The notes beneath the pieces are model-generated. The model was not told the DNA's origin and searched no databases. It saw only the letters and a program-made list of their open reading frames with translations. The translations under genes and the position numbers were made by a program. A DNA stretch of 64,000 nt from Pelagophyceae sp. CCMP2097 (taxonomy: Eukaryota; Sar; Pelagophyceae), in contig MU657226.1 in NCBI GenBank assembly GCA_026770575.1, positions 1-64,000 of the forward strand. Reading direction: 5' to 3'. Below, one piece after another: positions 33,512-44,800 of the stretch. Position 1 is the stretch's first letter. Each line of letters begins with the position of its first letter.

Positions 33512-34396
33512 TCACAGCGGCGGCGGCGTTGACGGTTCGTCGCTGGGCGGCGCGTCGGCCGGCGGCGGCGCGTCGGCCGACGGCGCACTTGCCGCGAGGA
33601 GCTTCTCCAGCGCGGCGGGCGTCGTCGTGGGCCGGACCTTGCAGGTGAGCATGGTGAGCCAGGCCGTGTCGCGAGAACCGTCGCCGGCGTGGTCTCGCAC
33701 GAGCAGCGCGTCGTGGACGTCGTCGCCGAGGGCTCTGCGAAGCGCGGCCGGCGACGCGGTTTGCCGTACTCTAAAGAGCTTGCGGAGTACGGACTCGAAC
33801 TCGGCAAGGACGTCCTCGTCGCGGCGCTCGTGGACGAGGATGAGCGTCGTTTGCTTGGAACAGCATTGAACGAGCGCGCGGAGCAGCGGTTTGACGAGGT
33901 GGGCGTGATAGACGCAATCCGTCGCGAGGACAAGGTCAAACGCCTGGTCCACGAGCCTGGGAGGGTATTCGAGCGACCAGTCGAAGCCGACGACGTCAAA
34001 GTCGCGCGCGCCCAAGTTGCGCCGGACGTTGGCCTCGAGGTGCGGCACCAGAGCAGGGAGGTCCGTGAACGTGACCCGCGCGCCTCGGAGGGCGAGGGCC
34101 ATCCCGGCCACGCCGCAACCTGCGCCGAGCTCGAGGATTCGCCGGCCGGCGATTTTGTCCGCGGCGAGGTCCGGCAGCGCGCCGGCGTCCAGCAAACGCG
34201 CCCAGATGACGGCGACCTCCCATAAGACTGTGCCGCAGTCGGACGAGTTGGAATCCTGGGAGATAATCATAGTCTCCCCACCGACGCGGATCTGCACCTC
34301 GCGACGCATGTTAAACTGCCCAGATTGCCACTCGTCCGCCTCCTCGGCGGGCGCCGCAGCCGGCGCCGCCTCGCGCGTCCGCGCGGGCTTGGGCAT
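33512..34396 (-). CDS. METTL21-type protein-lysine methyltransferase
   Basis: A single-exon, 294-aa SAM-dependent methyltransferase of the Methyltransf_16/METTL21 group, which methylates lysines of chaperones and elongation factors. The SAM motif I is ILELGAGCGVAGMALALRGA, followed by VTFTDLPALVPHLEANVRRN and the post-II segment FDLVLATDCVYHAHLVKPLL. The N-terminus has an Ala/Pro-rich leader and the C-terminus a disordered Pro/Ala/Ser tail. The gene and its neighbour at 34.9-35.8 kb lie between the two inverted 484-bp repeats. The substrate is not predictable from the sequence. Confidence 0.85.
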   Translation of the reverse strand: MPKPARTREAAPAAAPAEEADEWQSGQFNMRREVQIRVGGETMIISQDSNSSDCGTVLWEVAVIWARLLDAGALPDLAADKIAGRRILELGAGCGVAGMALALRGARVTFTDLPALVPHLEANVRRNLGARDFDVVGFDWSLEYPPRLVDQAFDLVLATDCVYHAHLVKPLLRALVQCCSKQTTLILVHERRDEDVLAEFESVLRKLFRVRQTASPAALRRALGDDVHDALLVRDHAGDGSRDTAWLTMLTCKVRPTTTPAALEKLLAASAPSADAPPPADAPPSDEPSTPPPL

Positions 34397-34885
34397 CCAG
34401 GAAGGAAGCGCGGGTGCTGCTACTTTGGCGCCTGTGCTGCCGCGTCGACGGATCGATCAGCCGCAATCGACCCCGCCGAGGCACGTCGCGCCAGGGCGTC
34501 CACGGGATGCCACGCCCTCGCGTCCTATTTGCGTGCACGCGCGCGCTCAACCTGATGCTCAACCTTGCAAGAGTTATCGCCGGTTTGATACTAGTAGGAA
34601 GCAAGAACTTCGGGAGTACTTCGGGAAGGGTCCTTTGCTGGACCCTGCTTTGTGCGCAGCGAGACTCAAGCCGTTTGTTCGTCACTCACTTGCGAACCAG
34701 CCTGTCTTGCGGAGATGCGGCACCCCCGCTTTTGAGCCTTTTTGCTCGTCCACGACACGCGTCGCTTAAGCCTTCCCTCTTTTGAGCTTCCAGTTAGGCT
34801 CGTCCCGGCTGCCGTCCTTGCACTTTGGCCTCGCGCCCGACTCGACGCGACGGGGCGATTCTTCTGTTAGTTGCGGCCCTTGTAT
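34397..34885. other. Intergenic, no gene seen
   Basis: About 490 bp between the methyltransferase start and the stop of the FAR-17a-like gene. The short open frames are not conserved-looking and have no supporting splice sites. Confidence 0.4.
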
Positions 34886-35766
34886 CTACCGTCGTTTCTT
34901 GGTGGCCTTTTGGCTGTCGGGCCGGTTGCGGCAGGCAGCGCAGCAGCCGAAGACGACTGCCAAGACCGGGACGCAGACTCCCGCGTAGTACGCCGCAAAG
35001 CCGGGCGCGCCGGCCGATTCCTGGATGTCGTGGAGCCACGGGTAGCAGTAGCACCTCGTGTGCGCGTAGTTGACGTGCGAAACCGCTGCGTAAAAGCCAA
35101 TGTACCCGACCGTCGCAGCGGCGAGCGTCTGCGCCGCGGGCATGGCTTTCCGCAGAATGGCCGCGTCCTTGACGAAGACGAGATCGGCGAGCGGGCAGAG
35201 CCAAATGGGCGTATGCATCATGTGCATCCATCTCTCGTACGGGTACCCCAGAGCTTCGTAGTAGCTCCACTGATCTCGCCACGTCGGGTTCAGCGTCATC
35301 ATCAAGACGTAGAAGAAGACGAAGAGGACGTAGCAGACGAGGGCCAAGCCGAGGCACAAAGGTGTCGTCGAGTAGATAACCGCTGCCGTTCGCGCGCCGG
35401 CTTTCGGCGAAAAGAGCACCAACGTCTCCGCTCCCGCCGACGCGCCGAGGAAGGCCGCGAGCATGAAGAGGATTTGCGCGGTGAGGTAGACCCAGTAGCC
35501 GGCGCTGCTTCGAAGCTTGAGTTCGTGCGCGCCCATATCATAGCCCACTTCGTTATACCACGCGTTTGCAACGGCATCGGGGAGATAGCAGTGCTGCACC
35601 ACGTTCGCGTACGCGACCTAGGTGGTGGGACCCTCAAACAAGCGACCAGGGTGCATCGAAAGCGAGGAACCAGTGGATCACGTGGGGCTCGTCTTGCAGC
35701 AAAGGCACGCACGATTAGGAAAAGGCACCACGAGAGGCCAACGCGGTGCCGCCGGCTTTCGAGCAT
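34886..35766 (-). CDS. Multi-pass membrane protein, FAR-17a/AIG1-like
   Basis: Exon 1 at 35713-35766 (MLESRRHRVGLSWCLFLI) joins exon 2 at 34886-35617 through a 95-nt intron with donor GTGCGT and acceptor CCTAG. Together they make 261 aa with a continuous first membrane helix (LSWCLFLIVAYANVV). About six hydrophobic helices follow. A HTPIWLCPLADLVF segment and a later YCYPWLHDI resemble the H...D and YPYP-type motifs of FAR-17a/AIG1/TMEM164 proteins, some of which are lipid hydrolases. The C-terminus is basic (KKRR), suggesting ER retention. The family assignment is tentative. Confidence 0.6.
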
Positions 35767-35847
35767 GACGGCCCGGGGGGCGTCCTCAAGGGCCGCGCCC
35801 GCAGGGGCCGGCGCCTATTACTATATAAGGATTTTTCCCACTTTTTC

Positions 35848-36331
35848 AGGACCCGAAGGGTCCTTGCCGTTTATTCAACGTCAGTTTACGGCAAGGGCCC
35901 TTCGGGTCCTTTGATTGAAGGATTACCAGGGGCAATTATGTCTGTCTGTCCGTCTGTCCGTCCGTCTGTCCGTCTGTTTGTCTGTCGCCCAGCAAATCCG
36001 AGGTTCCACCTTTGGGAAGAAAAAGACAGCAACTCGGCCGATTAAGCGATTGGTGGTTGATGCGATTGCTAAAATTGGGAGTTCAGGTCGAGCAGGAGCC
36101 TCATTGGAATCATCATAGAAGAAGTTTTGGTCACAGGTTCGAATCTGGTCGGCCGCAAAAAAAAGGAAAAATAAATAGCTCAATAAGAAATAAAATAATA
36201 AAAATAAAGATAAGGAGGATTTGAAAGTTCAGCGATTAGTTAAATAATTTCAATTATTTACGTGGGCATTGCAATGGGATTTGGCTGTATCCTTCGGGTC
36301 CTCCGTGTGCCTCCGGCGCGCTCTTGTAATA
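35848..36331 (+). repeat. 484-bp dispersed repeat, copy 2 (inverted to copy 1)
   Basis: The reverse-complement partner of 32789-33272. The terminal hairpin arms are 35848-35870 and 35888-35910. A tetranucleotide TCTG/TCCG tract runs about 35939-35990, the B-box-like GGTTCGAATCT lies near 36137, and an A-rich run follows at about 36156-36173. The two copies bracket about 2.6 kb with two genes. A TATATAAGG word lies just outside, at 35822-35830. Confidence 0.85.
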
Positions 36332-36559
36332 CCCTTCAATGTGATTTTCGAAAGAACGTTCCTGACGGTTTTTTTAAAAAGGCCGATTTGGGTGTTGGGA
36401 CCCCCTTCACCTGTCGTAGGCCTAATTAAACGCGTCCCCGCACGCTCTCCCGCCGCCGCTGCCTCCGCTCTTCCCCTTCCCTCCATTTCCTTTTGCGAAT
36501 GCCCACGCTGCTTGCTATAGTCGGTAAATAGAAACAGTGCCCCTTACATGCCAACCAAA

Positions 36560-38530
36560 TTCAGCGTCTTCTCTATTCTCCCGTGTCCAGGCGACCCAAG
36601 AAGCAGGACGTCGCGCGACGCCCGCAGTTCGCTCGCGCCGCGGGAGCGATGTTCAAAACAGGACAACAACGGCTTTTTCGCAATGAAGCACATCTAATGA
36701 GCTCACAAGTTCTCGCGTCTTCAGAATTCTGGCGTGTACCAACGGCCAAACGAACGAAAACGCCGCGGTACAAACACAATCTTCCCACGCCACGAAAGCG
36801 TTGCTGAGGACCGCAAACGACGCCTTTACGCGATGGATCCCGCCAAACATGCCCACCAAGTTCTCGTGATTCTTCAATTCGCTCGTGTCACAACAACCAG
36901 CAGGGCACGACGCCGCGCTCTGCAGCAGTCCTCCGCGCCGCGGAAGCGCAGTTGAATTCCGCCGACGACAACATTTTGCGGTGAAGCCAACCCTACGTGC
37001 CAACCTAATTCCTCGATTTCTATATACATCCTATTCCCTGCGGCCTGACAATCACAACGTCGCGCTACGCCCGCAGTTCGCCCGCGCCGCGAAAACGCTG
37101 CTGGAAATTGCCGACAACGGCTTTTTCGCATTGGATTTCAACCAACGCGTCCACAATTTCTCGCGACATTTCGTTTCGGCTGTGTCCCCAATAACTCGAC
37201 GAGAGCGGCGCCGCGAGTCAAACGCAATCTGCATGCACCGCAGTGACCCCGCGTCGCAGGATCGCTGCTGATCATCGTCGACAACGACTTTTTCGTCGTG
37301 ATACAAGACCAACGCGTTCACAACTTCTCGCGTCTTCTCGATTCGGCCGTTTCCCGGCGACCCGACGAGCGCATCGCCGCGAGACGACCGCAGTACGCCA
37401 GCGCCGCAATAGCACTGTTGGGAACCACCGTCGACGCCTTTTCTAGGTGGAACCAGCCCGTCGTGTCCATCAAGTACTCGCAACTTTTCGTTTCGCCAGT
37501 GTCACGACAGCTCGCCGACTACGCCGCCGTGAGACGCTCGCAGTCCACACGCGCCGAAAAATCGCTGCTGGGCACCGCTAACGACGCCTTTTCGCATTGG
37601 AGACAACCTAACGTGCCCATCATATACTCGGGGCTTTTCGATTCGGCCGTTTTCTAACAACCCGACGGAGACGACTCCGCGCGACTCCTGCAGTCCGAAC
37701 GCCCAGCGGGAGCGCTGCTGGATACCTTCTACAGCGCTCTTTTCGCAAAAAATGCCCATTCAACTTGCCCACCAAGTACCCGCGGCTATTCGATTGGCTC
37801 GTGTCGTGGCGGCCCTACGGGGACGACGCCGCGCGACGCACGCAGTCCGCCCGCTTCGCGGGAGCGCAACTGGAGTCCGCCGGCGACGTCTTTTTCTCAA
37901 AAGGAGTCCGCACGACATGAACACAAAGTTCTCTAGGCTTTTCATTTAGGCCGTGTCCCGGCAGGCCGACGAGCGCGACGCCACGAAACGACAGAAGTCC
38001 GCTTATGCCGCGAAAGCGCTGCTGAAAAACCACCGTCGACGCCTTTTCGCAACGGAAGCCCACCAGACGTGTCCACAAAGTTCTCGCGGCTACTCAAAAC
38101 GCCTGTGTCTCGACAACACGCCGGACACGTCGCCGAACGACGACCCGCAGTTCGCCCGCGCAGCGGGAGCGCTGCTGGATACCACCTACAGAGCTCTTTT
38201 CGCAATGGAACCCGCTCGACGTGCCCACCAAGTTCTCGCGACTTTTCGATTTGCCCGTGTCTAATAAAAAACGCCGGACACGACGCGACGCGACGCCCGC
38301 AATTCGCACGCGCGGCGGAAGCGCTCCTGAAGACATCCGACGACGCCTTTTAGCAGTGGAATACACCCGACGTGCCCACCAAAACAAAAGGCTTTTCAAT
38401 TCGTCCGTGTTCGGTCGGCCCAACGGTCACGACGTCGCGCGACACCCGCGGTCCACACGCGCCGCGGGAGCGCTGCTGGAGACCGTCGACGACGGCTTTT
38501 TCGCATTGGAGCCCTCACGACGCGCCCACT
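36560..38530. repeat. Degenerate ~152-bp tandem repeat array, about 13 units
   Basis: Units are recognised by a core like AAGTTCTCGCGRCTTTTCGATTCG... followed by a GACGCCGCGCGACGCCCGCAGT-type segment and a GCGCTGCTGGA...GACGCCTTTTCGCA segment (shown in part). Core starts near 37319, 37471, 37624, 37774, 37926, 38077, 38229 and 38382 give a period of 150-153 bp, and older units extend left to about 36560. Copies differ at many positions. As 152 is not a multiple of three and no frame stays open, it is not a protein repeat; it looks like an aged satellite. Confidence 0.8.
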
Positions 38531-38823
38531 AGTTCACGTAAATTTCTATCTCAGTGGCATGAGGTGTTTTATTTATATCCCGGCAAGAGAGAACTGGAGA
38601 GGTGATGGCAATAAAGGTCGAGTGGGCCCAGAGGAGAGGGCGGACGGACGCCACGAGTGGCGTACGCATACGATTACTCAACCTCGAAAAAGTCTTCGGA
38701 GCTTCTACTATCCGGATAGAGTAGGAATTCCTAAAGTTGACGCCGAACGGTTTTCCGAGCCGGCCCTCTGGGTCGCGCGCGGCCGGGCGCTCGATCCCGC
38801 GACTCGCTATGCCTCGGCGGTGA
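38531..38823. promoter_or_regulatory. 5' region of the IQ-motif gene with one palindrome
   Basis: The segment between the tandem array and ATG 38824. It holds one perfect TAGGAATTCCTA at 38722-38733, about 90 bp before the start codon, and TTTATATCCC near 38570. Promoter function is inferred only from position. Confidence 0.4.
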
Positions 38824-41800
38824 ATGGACGTCCTCGAGGCGCACCGGCGGGAGCTCGTGGCGGATAGCGCGGCGGCGCGCATCCAAGCCGCCGCTCGATG
38901 CGTCGCGGAGCGCGACCGCCTCGTCCGCAGCGAGCTGCGCGCCTACGGCATCACCGAGCTCGGCGGCAAATTACAGGCGTTGCTTGCTTTACAGCGGTCG
39001 AGGCGGAGGGTCGCCAGGGATGCAAAGGAACGAGAGAAGAAAGGCCTGCCGCCGCTGATCGAGAAACCCTTCGTCGAGATCCGCAGCACGCCGCAGCCGA
39101 ACCACGGCTATGGGCCCACGCACTACAAGGGAAGCGTGCAAACGTTGCCGCAGAAACGCCCGACCGGCCAGGAAGGCCGACAGGCGCGGACGGACGGCGC
39201 CGACGACGCTGACATCGCCACGTTCCTGCAGCGGCCGTCGTCGTCATTTTACACCGAACGAGCAGGGGTGGACTACGACTTGAGCGGTCCTGATGAGCGT
39301 CGCCGGCCGAGGTCGGCGGGGACGCGCGGCCGTTCGGCGTTTCCGGCGGCGCAGCGGCCGGCGTCGGCGGCGTCGGCGGGGCGCCGCGGCGGCAAGAGAC
39401 TGCCGCCGTCCAAGTTCTTCGGCAAGGGCGACGTGGCCGCCGAAGGTGGCGCGGGTCGGGCGAAGGATTTTCCCGAAAAGGCGTTTACAGCCGAGAAGGC
39501 GTTTACCGCCGAGAAGGCATTCGCCGAGAAGACGCTCACCGCCACCGCCGGCCGGGTCGACGTCGTCAAGCCGACGGTGCAGGCTTTCTGGCAGCGCCCC
39601 CGGAGCGCTGCCGCCGAGGGCGCGCGGGCTACGGACGACGAGTTCAAAGAGGATTTTATGAGCACGTATAACGCTTACGAATTCTCAAAGCCAATCGCAC
39701 CGCAGCCTTACAACTTCGAGGCGGAAACGGAGCCGCCGAAGGACGCGCCGCGCGGCGCGAAAGACGTCGGCGGCGCTCTTCCGGACGCGGACGGCGAGGC
39801 AGCGGCGAAGCACCGCGTGCGGTCGCGCCGCGCGGCCACCGCCGCGCAGGCCGCGGCTCGCGGCCGCCTCGAGCGGCGCCGGATCCAGGACCGCCGCGCC
39901 GCAGAAAGGTAATGCCTTGTTCGACGGCACCAAACGTAACGCGACCTTACTCGGCCTGCAAAACATGCACCGAACGCCGCCTCTAGGTCTCGTCGCGTCG
40001 CTTGCGCAATCGAGGAGGAGATCCGGCGGCACGCGGCGGCGGTGGCGGTCCAGCGTTGCTGGCGGCGCCGCGCCTCGCGGCAGCGCGCCGTCCAGGCGCG
40101 GCGCCGGCTCGCCGGGGCGCGGCTCGACGCGCAGAGGGCGGCGACGCGCATCGAAGCGGCCGTGCGGATGACGTGCGCGCGGCGGCGCTTCGTCGCGGCG
40201 GTCGGGGCGGCGGTGAAAATCCAAACGCAGACACGGAGGCTGCTGGCCGCGCGCCGCCGGCGCCGCGCCGTCGACCGAGCGCGGCGCACCGCCGCCGCGA
40301 CGACGATGGCGTCGGCCGCGCGGGGTTTCGCGGCGAGGCGGGCTTTGATCACGAGGCGGGCGTTGCTGGAGTTGAGGCGACGCCCGCGGGCGGCCATCAA
40401 GCTGCAGTCGCTCGCGCGGCGGCGCAGCGCGGCGAAGCGGGCAGCGAAGAGAAGATGCGCGGCAGAGCAGCGGCACGCTGAGCAGCAACAAGCCGAGGAG
40501 CAACGGCAAGCTACGGAGGCCGCCGTCACTTTGCAGTCCCGCTGCCGCGCGTTCCTGGCGCGGCGGCGCGCTGTGCGGCGCCGGTCGCAGGCGGTGCGGA
40601 TGCAGGCGGCGCTGCGGCAGTCTTCCGTCGAGCGCATGGTGGCGAAGTGGCACTTTGCCGCCAAAAGCATGCAGTTTGTCGTCCGTCGTTCGCGAGCTCA
40701 AAGACGCGCCGACCGGCTTCGAAGAGGCCTGGCGCGCCTCGCCGCGCTGCAGCGTTCAAGGGCGCTCACGAAGCGTTTCGACGGCTTTAAAGCAAGCGCG
40801 CTGCGCATCCAGACGGCGGCGCGTTGTGTCGGAATGTGGAGGAGGTACCGACGCGTCCGGCGGTTTATCCTCATGCTGCAACGGCGCTGCCGAGCACAGC
40901 TTGATGTCATCCGCGCTGCCGCCGTGACGGAGCAGCAGGCCGCGGTCCGCATCCAGGCCGCTGCTGCAGTCCGCATCCAGGCCCGACTGCGCGTCTGGCG
41001 GCCGCGGAAAACTTTGCGCCTCGCCATCTCCGCGGCAAACGCGCTCGCCAATTTCTCGCGGCGCCGGCGCGCCGTGGCCGCGCGGGAACGGAGACGGCGC
41101 CTCACGGCGCTGCAGGCGCTGGTGAGACGGCGCGCGGCGAAGCGCGTCGTCGAACAAGCGCTCGAGGATTGGCGAAATGCCGTCCTCGCTCGCGCAAGGC
41201 ACCGCCTCGCTCTATTCTGCCAGGCGCACGCGCGCGGCAGGCCGCCGCGGCGCGCGTTTTTGCGGATTTTAGCAGCTGTTTCAAAGGTGCAGGCGTGCCA
41301 ACGCAGCTGCGCGGCGTTTGTTTCGTTTGCCACGAAGAGGCGCGGCTGCGTGCGGCTACAGGCTGCAGCAAGGCGGACCGGTGCGCGATCAAAGCACGCT
41401 GCCACGATCGCCGCAGTCGTGACGCTGCAGCAGTGGGTTCGGCGCTGCTCAGCGAGGCGCCGCTTGCATCGCGAGCGTGCGGCGGCGGCGGCGGACAAAA
41501 CCACGGCGACAAGAAGCGACGCGGCGACGGCAATCCAGGGCTGGGTCCGCGGCGCCGCCGCGCGGTCCACGCTCCGGCGCGCTCGAGTCGCAGCGACGAC
41601 ACTGCAGGCTTTTGTGCGCATGCGGCGAGTGGCGGCCTTTTGCTATTTAAGGACTGCGGCCGTCCGTCTCCAGTCCGTCTACCGCCGGCGCCTCGCTTCG
41701 TGCGCCCGCAGCGGTCGGCGGCGCTATATCGTCACTGTCCAGGCAGTCGCGCGTGGGCGTGCGCCGCGCCGCCTGTTTAAAACGGCCGTCGCCGCCGCGG

Positions 41801-44800
41801 TCGCGGTGCAGGCCTTTTCGCGCGGCCTGGTCACAAGACGGCGGTCGGCGGACGCGGCCTTCTTGGCCCTCAAGCTACAGACGAACGTCCGGCGGCGGCG
41901 CATCCAAAACGCGGTCCTGCCGCGGCTGGACCTAGCGCGCTGTTCGGCGACGAGGATCGCGGCGGCTGCGCGCGCGAAGTCGCCGCGCGTCCAACTCGCC
42001 GCGGCGAGGCGCGCCGCGTTGACGCTCGAGGCGCTGGCGCGCATGGCGTCGCCGCGGCGCAGCCTCGCGGCGGCGATTTGCGGTTTTGTAAAGCTCCAGG
42101 CGCGCGCGAGGCGGTGGCTCGCCGTTAAAGCGCTCGGCAAGCTCAAAAGGACCGTCGTCGCTTTACAGGCGAGGCAGCGCGGCTCTTGCGCGCGGTGCAA
42201 AGTGTCGCGGGCCGCGGCGGCGGTCGTCCGGCTCCAGGCCGAGCTGCGGCTACGCTTGGTGCTGCCAAAATTCAACGCCGCAAAGAAGGCGGCGACGGCG
42301 GTGGGTGCTTTGGCGCGCTCCAAATCGCCGCGGGCGCGCCTCACCGCGGCGAAAAAGGCGGTGGTGACGCTCGAGGCACTTGCGAGAATGACCTCGCCAC
42401 GGCGCTCGCACCGGCGCGCAATCGACGGCTTTCGGCTCCTCGGGGCCATCGCGCGCGGCCGAATAACGCGAAACGCGCTGGCCAGAGCGAGGGAGGCGGC
42501 TGTGTCGATTGAATCGTTGGCGCGCATGACGTCTCCGAGGCTTGCGTTCAAGCGAAGCGTTTCTGGCACGACGCAACTGCAGGCCCGCGCGCGAGGCCGC
42601 CTCGCGCGGGCGCGATTCGCGCGGCGGGCCGCCGCCGTCGTCAAGGTGCAAGCGAAGTTGCGGACGAGGGCGGTCCCGAAGCTGCAACTTTCTCGGAAAG
42701 CCGCCTCAAGGATCGGCTCTTTGGTTCGGATCAAGTCGCCGCGCGCGGCGCTGGCCGGCGCGAGGCAGGCGGCCGTGCGGATAGAGTCGCTGGCGCGCAT
42801 GACATCGCCGAGGCTCGGGTTGAAGCGCTGCGTCGGTGGGATGATTGCGACGCAAGCGCTGTGGCGGGGCGTCGCAGGTCGAATTCACTTCTCTCGGTGC
42901 TTCAAAGGCATTGCGCGGCTGCAGGCGCGCGCGCGCGGCGCGGTTGTTCGGGCGCGGCTGGCGCGGCGGGCCGCCGCGGTTGTCAAGGTACAGGCGAGGC
43001 TGCGGACAAAACAAGTCCCCAAATTGCAACTCTCCAAAATTGTTCGGGCCAAGTCGCCGCGTTTCGCGCTGGCCGGCGCGAGGCAGGCGGCCGTGCGCAT
43101 GGAGTCGCTAGCGCGAATGGTTTCACCGCAACTTTCACTGCAAAAGGCCGTCGTCGGCGCCACTCGACTACAGGCGCTGTCCCGCGGTCGCAGAACGCGG
43201 AGCCTCTTTTTGTTACGGGCCGCCGCCGCCATCAAGGTGCAGGCGCGGCTCCGGGCCAACGTGCCCTCGAAAGCGGCGAAGATGCTGTCGCCGCGAGCTT
43301 TACTGGCCGGCGCAAAGGCCGCGGCGACGACGCTCGAGTCGCTCGCGCGCATGGCTTCGCCTCGGCTCGGCTTCCAGCGCTGCGTCGCCGGCGCGACGCG
43401 GGTGCAGGCGCTGCAGCGCGGCAACGCGGCTCGAGCGGAGCTCGCGCGGCGGGCGGCGAGCACTGTAAAAGTCCAGGCGAGGCTCCGCGCGACGCTGCAA
43501 GTGCCCAAGCTGCGCCTCGCCCGTTTGGCGGCGACGCGAATCGGCGCCGCCTCGCGAGGGCGGTCGCCGAGGCTGCTTTTAGCTGACGCTCAAGACGCGG
43601 TCATAAAATTAGAGGCCGTCGCGCGCATGGTCTCGCCGCGCCTCATGCTGCGCCGCTGCGTCGCAGCCGTATTGGCCCTGCAGGCCGCGCAGCGCGGCCG
43701 CAGTGTTCGCGCGGCGCTGGAGAGACGGCGCACCGCGGTGATATTGCTCCAGGCGCTGCAGCGTAAGGCGCTGCGCAAACGCCTCGTCGCCCACCGAGCT
43801 TCAAAGGTTACGAAGCTCCAAGCCGTGCTGCGCGGCTTCATGGCGCGGACGACGGAGGCGCCGCGGCTCGAGCGGGCGAAGGCGGCAGCGACGAAGATCC
43901 AATCCCTGGCGCGAACGCGCGCGCCGCAGAGTCTGCTAAAGCGGTGCGTCACTGCGGCCACGGCGCTCGCGGCGGCGCAAAGACGCTCGGACGCGCGGCG
44001 CGGCTTTTTGGTCCGAGTCGCCGCGGCTCGGACGATGCAGAAGCACGCACGGTGTCTTGTCGCGACGGTTTTCTTACACAAGGCCGTTTCAGCGGCGGTT
44101 CTGCTCGAGGCCTGCGCGCGCCGCGCGTCGGCGCAGCGCCGGGTCCGGGACGCGCGGCGGCGGCTGCGCGATGCCCACGCCGCTGCTGCAAAGCTCCAGG
44201 CGCAGGCGAGGCGCAGCGCGGCCTCCGAGGCGCTGCGGCGCTGCGTCGCCGCCGCCCTCGAGATTCAAGCGTGTGCGCGGCGCAAGATCGCATTGGACAG
44301 CTTCGCGCGGCGAACAAGGGCGGCTGTCAAGCGAACAAGGGCGGCTGTGAAGCTCCAGTGCCTCGGCCGCAAACGCTCCGCAAACGTTTTCCGGATCGAG
44401 CTGCTGTCAAAAGCGCGCGCTGCGGCATTACTGCAGGCGCTCGCGCGCGGCCGCATGCAAAAGCGTTTTTTTTTCAAGGCACGCGCCGCGGCTGTGACGG
44501 TGCAGGCGTTGGCGCGGGCCGGGCCTCTGAAGCATGCGTTGGTGCAAGCGCGCCGCGCGGCGACGGCGATCCAGGCGCTGACGCGCCGCCGCGCCGCGCG
44601 CCGTTTTCTCCGGCGATGCTTAAGTGCCGTCGTCAAGATGCAGTCATGGGCCCGCATCGCAACGCCGAAGCTGCGGCTCACCCGGGTGCGGTCCGCCGCT
44701 ATATCGCTGCAGGCGGCGGCGCGCGGCCGGCGCCGCCGCGTCGACGCGCACGGAGCGACTCGGGCGGCGAAGCTCGTGCAAGCGCTCGCCCGGCGCTCTT

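Noticed and set aside
36070..36160. tRNA gene in the 484-bp repeat
   Set aside because: A T-arm/B-box-like word is present, but no matching 5' acceptor strand, D-arm or anticodon stem can be folded; treated as an element feature only.
36560..38530. Protein-repeat gene (several 60-130 codon open frames)
   Set aside because: The 152-bp period shifts frame at every unit and no frame stays open across two full units; both strands look equally coding-like.
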